This document shows, piece by piece, positions 24,798 to 33,785 of a stretch of 37,768 nt of DNA. Every line of letters starts with the position of its first letter. Position 1 is the first letter of the stretch. A program made the position numbers and the translations under genes. The notes under the pieces are model-generated. The model saw nothing but the letters and a program-made list of their open reading frames with translations, searched no databases and had not been told where the DNA came from. The stretch comes from Syntrophaceae bacterium UBA2210 (GTDB taxonomy: Bacteria > Desulfobacterota > Syntrophia > Syntrophales > UBA2210), in contig DCUQ01000018.1 in the NCBI GenBank assembly GCA_002327865.1, positions 1 through 37,768 of the forward strand, given 5' to 3'.

Positions 24798-24870
24798 AGT
24801 ATAAGAAAAAATCTGCGTAAAAGTAAAAGCAACTTGAACGCAAAAACCTGAATACGGCAGGGACAGTGTT

Positions 24871-26667
24871 ATGCAACATCTTAGTGAACCCGATAATCTT
24901 GTGTCTTTTCTGGAAGGAAGCGTAGCAAAGTATCCGGACAGGCCCCTGTTCGGGACAAAAAACGTACTGGGTGAATACGAATGGGTTACCTACGAAGAGG
25001 TCGGGAGGCGTGTGGATAACCTGCGGTCCGGTCTTGCCGCGCTCGGTATACGTAAAGACGATGCGGTAGGTATTATCGCCAATAACAGGACGGAGTGGGC
25101 GATAGGAGCTTTCGCCGCATACGGTCTGGGTGCCCGCTGGGTGCCCATGTATGAATCGGAACTGATGCATGTATGGAAATATATTATAACCGACAGTTCA
25201 ATCAAGGTACTCTTTGTGTCAAAACAGGAGATATATGATAAAATTCAAGGTCTCTTGACCGAGATACCAACGCTTGAGGAAATCTTTCTGATAGAAGGCA
25301 AAGGTGATAAAAGTATTGCACGATTGGAAGAAGACGGTGAAAAAAATCCTGTCCCTTCTACCACGCCGGGCCCCGACGATATAGCGGCCTTGATCTATAC
25401 CTCCGGGACTACAGGCGATCCCAAAGGTGTCCTTCTGACGCACGGCAACTTCTCAAGCAACTCTCACGCCGGACGCAAGGTCTACCCGGAACTGATGAAA
25501 AATATTGCCGTCAGTCTTTCCATTCTTCCATGGGCGCATTCTTATGGTCATACCGCCGAGTTATGCACCATGATCTACCTGGGAGGGTCCATAGGATTTA
25601 TCGATAATATAAAGACACTTGCCGACGATATGAGCAAGGTGAAACCAACCTGGCTTATAGCGGTTCCCAGGGTTTTCAACAAGATCTATGACGGACTGTG
25701 GGCGAAGATGAATGAAAGGGGAGGACTCGCAAAGAAGTTATTCGTTATGGGCGTGGACAGCGCGAAAAAGCGGCGGGAACTGGCAGCGCGGGGGAAATCG
25801 GATTTTATCACGAATCTTAAGTTGAGGATCGCTGACAGGTTGGTATTCCGGAAGATACGCGAAGGATTCGGTGGGCGACTCATGGGGGCCATGACAGGGA
25901 GCGCCATGATGAACTCGGAGATAGCACAGTTCTTCTTTGATATAGGAATACCACTGTATGACTGTTATGGCATGAGTGAAACCTCTCCGGCGATTACCAT
26001 GAATTCTTCCGTGGATTACAAGCTTGGAACGGTAGGTAAGCCGATTGAAAAAGTACGTGTTGTGATCGATACATCTCTCGGAGATGAGAAACGTGGTGAC
26101 GGTGAAATCGTTGTTTACGGTCCAAATGTAATGAAAGGCTACCACAACAAACCGGATCAGACCAGAGAGGTCATGGCCGCAGACGGCGGTATAAGAACGG
26201 GTGATCGCGGTAGACTGGACGAGGACGGATTTCTCCACATCACGGGAAGAATCAAAGAACAATTCAAACTGGAAAACGGAAAATTTGTATTTCCTTCGGC
26301 CCTTGAAGAAGATATATGTCTCGTTCCATATGTAGAAAATGCGATGATTTACGGTGAGGGGAGGGAGTATACTGTATGCTTGGTTATTCCCGATTTTCCA
26401 GCATTGGAAAAATATGCCTTGGAAAACGGCTTTCCTTCAGACCATGAAAAACTGGTCAAAATGAAAGAGGTACAACATCTTATCAGCAGCGGAATAACAG
26501 ATTTCCTGCAAGGGAAATACGGCGGTTATGAAATACCGAAAAAGTTCATGTATCTTACAGAGAATTTTTCGCTGGAGAATGGTACGCTCACTCAAACGAT
26601 GAAAGTCAAAAGACGGGTTGTGCTTGAACGATATCAGGAAGCGATTGATGCGCTGTATAAAAAATAA
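24871..26667 (+). CDS. Long-chain acyl-CoA synthetase (AMP-forming)
   Basis: An AMP-forming ligase of 598 residues that would activate a fatty acid or similar acid to its CoA thioester. The ATP/AMP motif YTSGTTGDPKGVLLTHGN starts at residue 176. A5 is YDCYGMSETSPAIT, the Asp-Arg motif is RTGDRGRLDEDGFLHITGR and the late Lys region is near ETDS-like QTMKVKRRVV at the C-terminus. The length and the GRIKEQFKLENGKFVFPS hinge fit the long-chain (FadD/LcfB-like) subgroup. It is followed 12 nt later by a second, different CoA ligase. Substrate chain length cannot be fixed from sequence. Confidence 0.93.
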   Translation: MQHLSEPDNLVSFLEGSVAKYPDRPLFGTKNVLGEYEWVTYEEVGRRVDNLRSGLAALGIRKDDAVGIIANNRTEWAIGAFAAYGLGARWVPMYESELMHVWKYIITDSSIKVLFVSKQEIYDKIQGLLTEIPTLEEIFLIEGKGDKSIARLEEDGEKNPVPSTTPGPDDIAALIYTSGTTGDPKGVLLTHGNFSSNSHAGRKVYPELMKNIAVSLSILPWAHSYGHTAELCTMIYLGGSIGFIDNIKTLADDMSKVKPTWLIAVPRVFNKIYDGLWAKMNERGGLAKKLFVMGVDSAKKRRELAARGKSDFITNLKLRIADRLVFRKIREGFGGRLMGAMTGSAMMNSEIAQFFFDIGIPLYDCYGMSETSPAITMNSSVDYKLGTVGKPIEKVRVVIDTSLGDEKRGDGEIVVYGPNVMKGYHNKPDQTREVMAADGGIRTGDRGRLDEDGFLHITGRIKEQFKLENGKFVFPSALEEDICLVPYVENAMIYGEGREYTVCLVIPDFPALEKYALENGFPSDHEKLVKMKEVQHLISSGITDFLQGKYGGYEIPKKFMYLTENFSLENGTLTQTMKVKRRVVLERYQEAIDALYKK

Positions 26668-26679
26668 GGAGAATGGATT

Positions 26680-27981
26680 ATGATCTTTAACGAAGAGTTT
26701 GAGACCCTGCCGAGAGAGGCGCTTGATGCTCTCCAGCTCAAACGGCTCCAGCAGGTGGTCAGTCGTGTCTATCATACTGTTGGTTTCTATAAGCGGGCCT
26801 TTGATGAGGCCGGTGTAATACCGGAAGACATCAGAACACTTGATGACATCAGACGGCTTCCCTTTACGGTAAAGCAGGATCTCAGGGACAACTATCCTTT
26901 CGGTTTATTTGCTGTGCCGATGAGTAATATTGTAAGACTTCACGCATCGTCCGGCACTACCGGTAAACCGACGGTTGTAGGATATACCTATAAGGATATA
27001 GAGACATGGTCGCGGTTGATGGCACGGTCGCTAGTGGCGGCAGGTCTGACAAGCAATGATATTATCCATAACGCCTACGGTTACGGTTTGTTCACGGGCG
27101 GGCTTGGCGTTCATTACGGTGCCGAGAGACTGGGCGCGAGTGTGATTCCCATGTCCGGCGGGAGCACCAAGAAGCAGATAATGATACTACAGGACTTTGG
27201 TCCTACGGCGATCTGCTGTACACCGTCATACGCCCTATATCTGGCGGAGCGTGGAGAAGATATGGGAGTGAATATGCGTTCTCTCAGGCTGAGGGTAGGA
27301 GTTCTTGGCGCTGAACCCTGGAGCGAGAAAATGAGGGAAGAGATAGAAGAAAGACTGGGGATAAAGGCGCTCGACATATATGGGCTCTCGGAGATTATCG
27401 GTCCCGGTGTTGCTATGGAGTGTGCGGAGGGACACAACGGCCTGCATATATTTGAAGATCATTTCATCGTGGAAACCATCAATCCGGAAACGGGGGAGAA
27501 CGTTCCTTACGGAGAAAAAGGGGAACTGGTTTTTACCACACTTACCAAGGAAGCGTTCCCGCTGATCAGGTACCGTACGAAGGATATATCGATACTGATG
27601 AAGGAACCGTGCAGGTGCGGAAGAACCCATGTACGCATGGACCGTATATCCGGGCGCAGCGATGATATGATCATTATACGTGGTGTTAATGTGTTCCCGT
27701 CACAGATAGAAAGCGTTCTGCTTGGGATAGAAGGTCTTGAACCGCATTACGAACTGATCGTGGACCGGGAAGACAAACTGGACACACTCGAAATACGCGT
27801 CGAGGTAAGTGAAGATCTCTTTTCGGACGAGATAAAGACCCTTCAGCAGATCGAACATCGGGTAGCGAAAGATATCAAGGATTATCTGGGTGTTACCGCG
27901 AAAGTTAAACTGGTCGGATCCAGGACACTGGAACAGTATGAGGGGAAGGCACAACGGGTTATTGATCGAAGAAGAGTTTAG
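26680..27981 (+). CDS. paaK: Phenylacetate-CoA ligase (PaaK family)
   Basis: A 433-residue aryl-CoA ligase of the PaaK type. The family marks are present: [21 protein letters not shown] (AMP-binding, near residue 87), [17 protein letters not shown] (A5), [28 protein letters not shown] and the C-terminal INVFPSQ-like segment [14 protein letters not shown]. It would activate phenylacetate or a related aryl acid made during amino acid fermentation. AAGGAGA lies before ATG 26680. The ACT-domain gene follows 22 nt after its TAG, a pair seen often in anaerobes beside indolepyruvate oxidoreductase genes; those genes are not in this window. Confidence 0.95.
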   Translation: MIFNEEFETLPREALDALQLKRLQQVVSRVYHTVGFYKRAFDEAGVIPEDIRTLDDIRRLPFTVKQDLRDNYPFGLFAVPMSNIVRLHASSGTTGKPTVVGYTYKDIETWSRLMARSLVAAGLTSNDIIHNAYGYGLFTGGLGVHYGAERLGASVIPMSGGSTKKQIMILQDFGPTAICCTPSYALYLAERGEDMGVNMRSLRLRVGVLGAEPWSEKMREEIEERLGIKALDIYGLSEIIGPGVAMECAEGHNGLHIFEDHFIVETINPETGENVPYGEKGELVFTTLTKEAFPLIRYRTKDISILMKEPCRCGRTHVRMDRISGRSDDMIIIRGVNVFPSQIESVLLGIEGLEPHYELIVDREDKLDTLEIRVEVSEDLFSDEIKTLQQIEHRVAKDIKDYLGVTAKVKLVGSRTLEQYEGKAQRVIDRRRV

Positions 27982-28003
27982 AGATATGAAGGGAGAGTCA
28001 GAT

Positions 28004-28435
28004 ATGAAAGTTGAACAGATTTCCATATTTCTGGAAAATAAGCCCGGCGGACTCGAGCATGTTACCAGGGTGCTGATGGATGCTGGTATAAACATCAGGG
28101 CCCTGTCCCTTGCAGACACCTCTGATTTCGGTATCTTGAGACTGATTGTGAGTGAAAGTGAATCAGCCATGGCAGCCCTTCACGGCGAAGGGTTAACGAT
28201 AAGGCGGTCGCAGGTCGTGGCGGTAGAGGTCCCCGACCGTCCGGGTGGTATGCACAGCATCGCGAAGGTACTGACGGAAAACAATGTGAATGTTGAATAT
28301 GCCTATGCTTTTGTAGAAAAAAGTGGTGAAAACGCGATAATAATATTCAGGTTTGATGATATCGATGCGGGAATAGACGTTCTGCTTAAGAAGGGGTTCA
28401 AAGTGCTCACCGGCGAGGAAGTGTATAGGTTGTAA
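28004..28435 (+). CDS. Tandem ACT-domain protein
   Basis: A 143-residue protein made of two ACT domains. The first opens VEQISIFLENKPGGLEHVTRV, with the Gly-Gly ligand-binding turn, and the second opens AVEVPDRPGGMHSIAKVLTE. ACT domains bind amino acids and control enzymes or act as regulators. There is no catalytic domain. The start is ATG 28004 with GGGAG eight bases before; an in-frame ATG at 27986 has a weaker site. The position right after the PaaK ligase suggests it senses an aromatic or branched amino acid and tunes its breakdown. This is inferred from context. Confidence 0.92.
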   Translation: MKVEQISIFLENKPGGLEHVTRVLMDAGINIRALSLADTSDFGILRLIVSESESAMAALHGEGLTIRRSQVVAVEVPDRPGGMHSIAKVLTENNVNVEYAYAFVEKSGENAIIIFRFDDIDAGIDVLLKKGFKVLTGEEVYRL

Positions 28436-28448
28436 AAGAGAAGGGTTT

Positions 28449-28569
28449 AAGGGGTCAAGGATTCAAGGGGTCAAGGGTTCGAGGGGTCAAGGGCCTGTTA
28501 AAAATTTTTTAAGTGCCTTTAACATTCTTTTACTTTCTGCTCACTCGACTCCTCGAATCCTTGAACCCT
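28449..28569. repeat. Tandem 16-bp repeats with inverted copy (hairpin)
   Basis: Three head-to-tail units of 16 bp (28449-28464, 28465-28480, 28481-28496; consensus AAGGGGTCAAGGRTTC) follow the ACT gene. An inverted copy lies at 28544-28569; it matches 22 of 26 bases of 28466-28491, so the stretch can fold into a long stem. The inverted arm is within the reading frame of the minus-strand binding-protein remnant and encodes its last residues. Located between convergent genes, it may stop transcription from both sides. Confidence 0.75.
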
Positions 28570-29340
28570 AACGGATTGATAAGCGCAAGCCTTGGTGGTA
28601 TTCCATATTTCCTTATCGAAGGGAGGTTCCTCGAGTGGGGTCATGTCGAGCTGAGTCAAAATTCTTGTAGGTGTCCAGTAGTACCCGACCCAGGGCTGTC
28701 CTTTCTTGTATGCGGCCATCATCGAACCCGACAAAGCCGCATCGGAACCCGCTATAAAGTCATTGAAAGTTTTATCGAGACCGTATGCCTTCAATTTTGT
28801 CGAATTGATTTCCGTACACTTCCAGCCCGGTATGGAATTGTAGAAGCGGCCCTTTGTAGGAACCTCGGGATCTTTAAATACCTCCCAGTATTTCGGCAGG
28901 TCCGACACGGACTTCAGATCGGGTGTAATCAGTTTAATCCCCCTCCCGGGGTCTCCCTTGATCATGTAGGTGGGTACCAGCCAGCCCTGCCAACTGTCAG
29001 GGAAGTTGCTCCCCAGATCGAGCATCTTGCCCGATTTGATCCCTTTATCGTAAACCTCCTGGATATTCTCAGTCCATGATTCCATGTCTATATCCAAGTC
29101 ACCCCTGATGAGACCGGAGACCATTGGTATGGTTTCACCTGGAAGATATTCGACATCATAACCGTATCCGTTCTTGATAATAAAACCTGCAATCCGGTTG
29201 TGAACCTGTATACTGTCCCAGCTCAGGTCTGCAAAACGTACGGTTTTCTTTGCGGCGGAAGCGGCAACCGGCAGCAAAACAAACTACATCAACACTAATA
29301 ACATAACAAATTTAAATAGATATCCGTTTTTTTCTTTCAT
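28519..29340 (-). pseudogene. proX: Glycine-betaine/proline-type ABC substrate-binding protein, broken at both ends
   Basis: The reading frame matches the OpuAC/ProX binding-protein family. It has a signal peptide, VRFADLSWDSIQVHNRIAGF, DIDMESWTENI, DSWQGWLVPTYMIKGD, SIPGWKC and VGYYWTPTRIL, keeping the Trp residues expected in the ligand cage. From ATG 29340, which has GGAGGT upstream, codon 19 is an in-frame TAG (29284-29286) inside the hydrophobic signal segment. At the other end the protein stops about 80 residues early: after NTTKACAYQSV the sequence is encoded by the repeat at 28544-28569 (GFEESSEQ). TAG ends many intact genes here, so readthrough is unlikely. No permease or ATPase gene is beside it. 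An internal TTG (29277) could only give a leaderless fragment. Confidence 0.85.
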
Positions 29341-29651
29341 CTTATACCTCCGTAGTTTTCTTTATTGTTAAGAAACTGTACCCCGAATAAGATTTACGAA
29401 ACTTTAGATATGCTCGAGATTTGAAACCATGAGAGTTAAGGCGGGTGTCATGCACGTGCAAAAGCACTGATACATGAGTATGTTACGAGGGACTCAGGTA
29501 AATGAACTGCTGATTGGCCTGGTTCTTTTCTTTCTGGATTGCATAATGGTTAACCCTCACCTGAAGTCTTTTCAAAACACACCGGACCTTTTATGTCAAC
29601 CTCGGAAGATATAACCGACGGTAACTAATTTATTTTAAAGAGTTTACAAGA
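29341..29651. other. Intergenic region between patatin gene and binding-protein remnant
   Basis: About 310 nt, with genes on the minus strand at both sides. GGAGGT near 29346 is the ribosome site of the remnant binding-protein gene. TTGACA can be read on the minus strand at 29594-29599, but no suitable -10 follows. I see no gene, repeat or hairpin of note. Confidence 0.5.
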
Positions 29652-30569
29652 TTACCTCTTTCGATTTTTTCGTTTAGGGAACAATTTTCTGAATAGCGGG
29701 GTCGCCTTACGGATATCGGGCATACTATCCAGGGCGGCCTTTTCCCCCTCCGCAATAAGATTTCCTGCACGGGAGAAATCGGACCAGTGAAGATTACCCA
29801 CATCGGGACGGATCACTACATCCGCCGCCGTGATTTCGTAGTTTGTCAGGTAGTAGGATGTTATGTCGGGCGCCCTGTCGAGGATTTCCTGCGCGGTTTC
29901 GAGTTTTTCGTCGGAAAATATACCCCGCGCTATATTGACGGCTATGACGATATCGGCCCCTTCGCTCCTTGTGGCATTTACCGGAACCATGGAAATGATG
30001 CCTCCATCGGACAGCAGCAGCCCCCTTCTTTCGAGGGGTTCTATCGCCCCCGGAACTGCGCTGCTTGCCATTACAGCATCGCGCAGAGATCCTTTCGAAC
30101 ATATGATCTGTTCTCCGCTGATCAGATCCGTAGTTACAGCCCGGAAGGGGATCGTGGTGTCCTGGATCAGTATATCCGGTATGAAGAAATCAATCATGGA
30201 CTGAAATTCTTTTGTGGAAAGTACACCGGGTTTGAACATCGCCTGCAGGAGCAGGAACTTGTTCTGGAGAAAACCCTGTATCTTCTGCGTGAGCGGTCCA
30301 CGCTCTCCTTCATGCGATTTTTCAATGGTTCTGATCGCGGAAGATTTATATTCTTCGCTGTTGAGATAATCATCTATCTTCCGTTCCAGTTCCTCGGGTA
30401 TTGTACCGCTGGCGTACGCCCCGCCGATCAGGGCGCCGCTGCTGGTGCCTACTATAATGTCTATGGGGATTTTTTCATGCTTGAGGGCTCTGATTACACC
30501 GATATGTGCGAAACCTCTGGCTCCTCCTCCGCCGAGGGCGAGGCCGATACATTTACTGCTCCATTTCAT
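29652..30569 (-). CDS. Patatin-like phospholipase (RssA/NTE family)
   Basis: A 305-residue cytoplasmic patatin-type hydrolase. The oxyanion loop GGGGARGFAH is at residues 13-22, the nucleophile is Ser43 in GTSSG and the catalytic Asp lies in LLLSDGGI. Serine-Asp dyad enzymes of this family cut acyl esters of phospholipids or lysophospholipids. The C-terminal tail is basic (RKLFPKRKNRKR), fitting association with acidic membranes. ATG 30569 with GAGG eight bases upstream is preferred. An upstream in-frame start at 30668 would add 33 residues of unlikely composition (many Arg, Gln, Tyr). No operon partner is evident. Confidence 0.93.
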   Translation of the reverse strand: MKWSSKCIGLALGGGGARGFAHIGVIRALKHEKIPIDIIVGTSSGALIGGAYASGTIPEELERKIDDYLNSEEYKSSAIRTIEKSHEGERGPLTQKIQGFLQNKFLLLQAMFKPGVLSTKEFQSMIDFFIPDILIQDTTIPFRAVTTDLISGEQIICSKGSLRDAVMASSAVPGAIEPLERRGLLLSDGGIISMVPVNATRSEGADIVIAVNIARGIFSDEKLETAQEILDRAPDITSYYLTNYEITAADVVIRPDVGNLHWSDFSRAGNLIAEGEKAALDSMPDIRKATPLFRKLFPKRKNRKR

Positions 30570-30926
30570 GGTGTTCGCCTCATCTTCCCGATATGAGTAT
30601 TGACGGTTATGTGTCCGATAACATTGTGCGCTATCTATAAAACGTTGTTTTGTAAATGTCAAACACAACCGATCAGGCGGGCACCTTGGAAGCCGTCGGT
30701 AAAAGCGGGAACAGGGTGCGTTATGAAAGCGTGATCGGGAAGGGGGATCTGCTTTTTACGCCGCAGTATACTCCATGATTCCAAACCGCCGGTATTAAAA
30801 TCTTGTGTGAAAGGTTATTGACGAATAACAATATTCCCGTCGCGGAATTCGGCCTTGTACATGTGTCTGGAAAAGTTTTGACATTTGCTTATGTATAAAA
30901 TAAGGTATCCGCAATGGAGACTTGCT
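30570..30926. other. Divergent intergenic region before polyprenyl synthase
   Basis: About 360 nt between the minus-strand patatin gene and the plus-strand polyprenyl synthase gene. It holds the short 40-codon frame described separately. TTGACA occurs near 30878, but a good -10 at 16-18 nt is missing; TATAAA is only 10 nt downstream. No other structure stands out. Confidence 0.5.
30656..30778 (+). CDS. Possible 40-residue reading frame
   Basis: A short frame opens with ATG 30656 and reads MSNTTDQAGTLEAVGKSGNR, followed by VRYESVIGKGDLLFTPQYTP and TGA. The residue make-up looks like natural protein, including the ESVIGKGDLL part, but no ribosome site is seen before the ATG. It may be a true small gene, a remnant of a larger gene or chance. 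I do not recognise it. Confidence 0.25.
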   Translation: MSNTTDQAGTLEAVGKSGNRVRYESVIGKGDLLFTPQYTP

Positions 30927-31895
30927 ATGGATATACAGGATGTTTTTAAGCATTATACGGATGATATGAGAGTGGTTGAGGACTTCATCAGGATGCATCA
31001 GCGTTCTTATGTAAACCTTATCCCGGAGATTGCCGATCATATAATCGGAAGCGGCGGCAAAAGACTTCGGCCTCTCTTACTTATAATATCTTCGGACCTG
31101 TGTAATTACAGGGGTGACAGGCGTTTCCCCCTCGCTTCGGTAATGGAGTTCATCCATACGGCGTCTCTTCTCCATGACGATGTGATAGATCATGCCGTGG
31201 TCAGAAGAGGCAAACCTTCCGCGAACAGCATCTGGGGAAATGCTACGAGCGTTCTTGTGGGAGACTATTTGTATTCGAGCTCTTTCGGCATACTGGCCGA
31301 GGATGGTGACAGAACCATTCAGAAACTGCTTGCTGCAACTACTTCTTCTATGGCCGAGGGAGAAATACTCCAGCTGGCTAAATCAGGCGATATCAATGCC
31401 GGCGAAAAGGAATATTTCTCGGTTATTGAAAAGAAAACCGCAATACTGATCTCCGCGGCATGTGCCATAGGCGCGATCCTGGCGAATGCGCCTGAAACGG
31501 AGATCGAAGCTCTGGCAAAGTTCGGAATGAGACTGGGAACTGCTTTCCAACTGACCGACGACACTCTCGATTACGTGGCGCGGGAGGATGATTTCGGCAA
31601 GACTATAGGTATGGATCTCAGAGAGGGGAAGATAACGCTTCCCCTTATCAGGACATTTAAAAAGTGTAATCCGGACGAAAAGAAAATTATAGAAGAAGCC
31701 GTGGGAAACGCGGCAGCTGACTCTATCGACAAAGTTATGTCTCTCATCGACAAATACGGAGGCATAAACTATTCTCTCGAAAAAGCGAATACGCTTATCG
31801 AAGAGGGAAAGGGATTTCTTGATATCTTTCAAGATTCGACCCCTAAAGAAGCCTTCCTTGTCATTTCGGATTATGTCCTTGAAAGAAAATTGTAA
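30927..31895 (+). CDS. ispB: Trans-polyprenyl diphosphate synthase (octaprenyl type)
   Basis: An all-helical prenyltransferase of 322 residues that extends allylic diphosphates with isopentenyl diphosphate to make the side chain of quinones. The first Asp-rich motif is DDVID (residues 84-88, in LLHDDVIDHAVVRRGKPSAN) and the second is DDTLD (211-215, in FQLTDDTLDYVARE). GSGGKRLRPLL near the N-terminus binds diphosphate. The length class (octaprenyl-like) is judged from general similarity, not from chain-length residues. GGAGA six bases before ATG 30927 gives the start; a 14-codon in-frame extension upstream lacks support. It is followed by an ogt gene 17 nt later. Confidence 0.93.
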   Translation: MDIQDVFKHYTDDMRVVEDFIRMHQRSYVNLIPEIADHIIGSGGKRLRPLLLIISSDLCNYRGDRRFPLASVMEFIHTASLLHDDVIDHAVVRRGKPSANSIWGNATSVLVGDYLYSSSFGILAEDGDRTIQKLLAATTSSMAEGEILQLAKSGDINAGEKEYFSVIEKKTAILISAACAIGAILANAPETEIEALAKFGMRLGTAFQLTDDTLDYVAREDDFGKTIGMDLREGKITLPLIRTFKKCNPDEKKIIEEAVGNAAADSIDKVMSLIDKYGGINYSLEKANTLIEEGKGFLDIFQDSTPKEAFLVISDYVLERKL

Positions 31896-31912
31896 CAGTG
31901 GAGACGTGGTTC

Positions 31913-32515
31913 ATGGGGGCAAACCTGCAAAAAAAACGATCGTCCCGTGAAAAAGACAGCTATTATTATCTGATAACGTCTACTTTGGGAGATGTCGGGA
32001 TTGTATGGCGATATGATGATAAAGCGGCTCCTTTGATTGTCGGTGTTACGCTTCCGTGGGAAGACGTGCCGACAACCGCGATAATACGGAATAGCTGCCC
32101 GGATATCATGGAAGGTCTTCATCCGGACCTGTCCGGAATCTGTGATCGCATAAGATCTTTTCTCGAAGGCGCTTGTGTCGATTTCTCAACCGAATTCCTG
32201 AACATAGGCCACTGCCGTGATTTCCAGAGGAGGGTATTGCTCGAAACGATGAAAATACCAAGGGGCAGCGTAACCTCTTACGGAATCCTGGCGAAAGCGA
32301 TCTCTGCGCCGGGTGCCGCGCGTGCGGTCGGATCGGCGCTCGCGAAAAATCCTTTCCCCATTATCATCCCGTGCCACCGGGTGGTAAGGTCGGACGGATA
32401 CGTCGGGCAGTTTGGGGGAGGGACCGAAGCAAAAAAAACCCTCCTGCGTATGGAGGGTGTGGAAATAGATAGCAGAAGTAAAGTGGATCCGAAGGCCTTT
32501 TACATGCCTCGCTAG
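31913..32515 (+). CDS. ogt: Methylated-DNA-[protein]-cysteine S-methyltransferase
   Basis: A suicide DNA-repair protein that takes the alkyl group from O6-alkylguanine onto a Cys. The active site is IIPCHRVV with Cys154. The recognition helix part reads GSVTSYGILAKAISAPGAARA, followed by VGSALAKNPFPI (Asn and Pro conserved). The N-terminal domain (1 to about 95) is divergent, as is common. ATG 31913 has GGAG nine bases upstream; GTG 31898 is an in-frame alternative with no ribosome site. The protein has 200 residues. The gene ends in TAG and is convergent with proB. Confidence 0.94.
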   Translation: MGANLQKKRSSREKDSYYYLITSTLGDVGIVWRYDDKAAPLIVGVTLPWEDVPTTAIIRNSCPDIMEGLHPDLSGICDRIRSFLEGACVDFSTEFLNIGHCRDFQRRVLLETMKIPRGSVTSYGILAKAISAPGAARAVGSALAKNPFPIIIPCHRVVRSDGYVGQFGGGTEAKKTLLRMEGVEIDSRSKVDPKAFYMPR

Positions 32516-32644
32516 AGGTTTGTCACATTTCCGCAGTTTTCTATCTGATATGCCCCGGTTATGATGGGAAGTGTCATCAGCGGACGCTTACGGACGGGGA
32601 TTTCGCAACGAAACGGCTCACCGCCTGCTTCCGGTTTTATTCTT

Positions 32645-33778
32645 TTATCTCTTTGATACCGCCATGTTGTCACGATGAATGATTTCGTCGTATGGCTTAT
32701 CTCCCAGGACCTGTTCAATCCTTGAAGTTTTCAGGCCTTTTATCCGGTCTATCTCCGAAGAACTGTAATTGGTAAGTCCCTTGGCGATCATGGCACCCTC
32801 CATATCCACGCATGTCACCGGGTCGCCGACACTGAAATCACCTTCGACGCCGATAATGCCTGAAGGCAGCAGACTTTTGCCCTGGTTGATGATCGCGTCA
32901 CCGGCTCCCTTGTCGATATATATTTTCCCTCTGGAACGCAGGGTGAAGGCTATCCAGCACTTTTTGCTCTTCAGGTGCTGCGTCATAGGCATAAACAATG
33001 TCCCAGTTTCCCTGCCCGAGAGTATGTCGTCCAGTATGCCTGTCTTCTTGCCGTGAGCTATGACGTAAGGAATGCCGAAAGCGGTCACTTTCCGGGCGGC
33101 GATTACCTTGCTCCTCATTCCTCCCATCCCTACGGTATCCGGTTCGGATGATGCGAACGCTTCTATCTCGCCGGTTATCTCCTTGACCATGGATATCAAC
33201 CGGGGATCTTCCGATCCCCTGGGATCCCTGTCGTAAAGACCTTCCGTATTGGTAAGGTTTATCACCAGGTTGGCTTCCGTGATATTCGCTGCCATGGCGG
33301 CCAGGTTATCATTGTCGCCGAACTTTATTTCATCGACGGAGACGGTGTCATTCTCGTTTATGACGGGGGTCACTCCCCATTCCGTGAGGGTTGAGAGGGT
33401 ATTACGTATATTGAGAAAACGCTGCCTGTCGGTGAGATCGCTCATGGTGAGTAATATCTGGGCGGTTACCATTCCATGCCTGCCGAAGGCATTGGAATAG
33501 ATTCTCATCAATCTTCCCTGTCCCACGGCTGCGGCCGCTTGTTTCTGGGGCAGGCTCTTAAGCCTCTCCTTGAAGCCCATCCGGTGCATACCGGACGCGA
33601 TAGCTCCCGAAGAAACGATAACGAAGTGGCGTCCCCTTTTTGAATATTCGGATATCTCATCGACTAGCCGCTCTATTATATCCAGGTCCAGGCCGTCTTT
33701 CCCCGTCAATACGCCGCTTCCTATCTTGACGAGTATCTTTTTTGCACCTTTAAATATGTTAACCCGTTCTTCCGACAT
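32645..33778 (-). CDS. proB: Glutamate 5-kinase with PUA domain
   Basis: First enzyme of proline synthesis, making glutamyl 5-phosphate. The kinase domain (1 to about 255) has ILVKIGSGVLTG, VIVSSGAIASGMHRMG, INENDTVSVDEIKFGDND and GMGGMRSKVIAARKVTAFGI. The C-terminal PUA domain (about 275-365) carries KIYIDKGAGDAIINQGKSLLPSGI within its sequence. The length of 377 residues is normal. ATG 33778 starts 7 nt after the obg stop. An upstream in-frame start at 33817 would overlap obg and adds an Arg-rich segment, so it is not preferred. The order rplU-rpmA-obg-proB is common in bacteria. Confidence 0.96.
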   Translation of the reverse strand: MSEERVNIFKGAKKILVKIGSGVLTGKDGLDLDIIERLVDEISEYSKRGRHFVIVSSGAIASGMHRMGFKERLKSLPQKQAAAAVGQGRLMRIYSNAFGRHGMVTAQILLTMSDLTDRQRFLNIRNTLSTLTEWGVTPVINENDTVSVDEIKFGDNDNLAAMAANITEANLVINLTNTEGLYDRDPRGSEDPRLISMVKEITGEIEAFASSEPDTVGMGGMRSKVIAARKVTAFGIPYVIAHGKKTGILDDILSGRETGTLFMPMTQHLKSKKCWIAFTLRSRGKIYIDKGAGDAIINQGKSLLPSGIIGVEGDFSVGDPVTCVDMEGAMIAKGLTNYSSSEIDRIKGLKTSRIEQVLGDKPYDEIIHRDNMAVSKR

Positions 33779-33785
33779 ACTGTTT

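Noticed and set aside
28449..28496. Three 16-bp repeats as a CRISPR array
   Set aside because: The units abut with no unique spacers and no cas genes are nearby; it is a simple tandem repeat.
29284..29286. In-frame TAG read as pyrrolysine in the betaine-binding protein
   Set aside because: TAG is a frequent ordinary stop in this window, the codon sits in a signal peptide, and the gene is also truncated at its other end. A nonsense change explains it better.
30570..30668. Longer N-terminus of the patatin-like protein from 30668
   Set aside because: The added residues look like translated non-coding sequence, while ATG 30569 has a proper ribosome site and starts right before the Gly-rich loop.
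30878..30895. TTGACA and TATAAA before the polyprenyl synthase gene as a promoter
   Set aside because: The two boxes are only about 10 nt apart.
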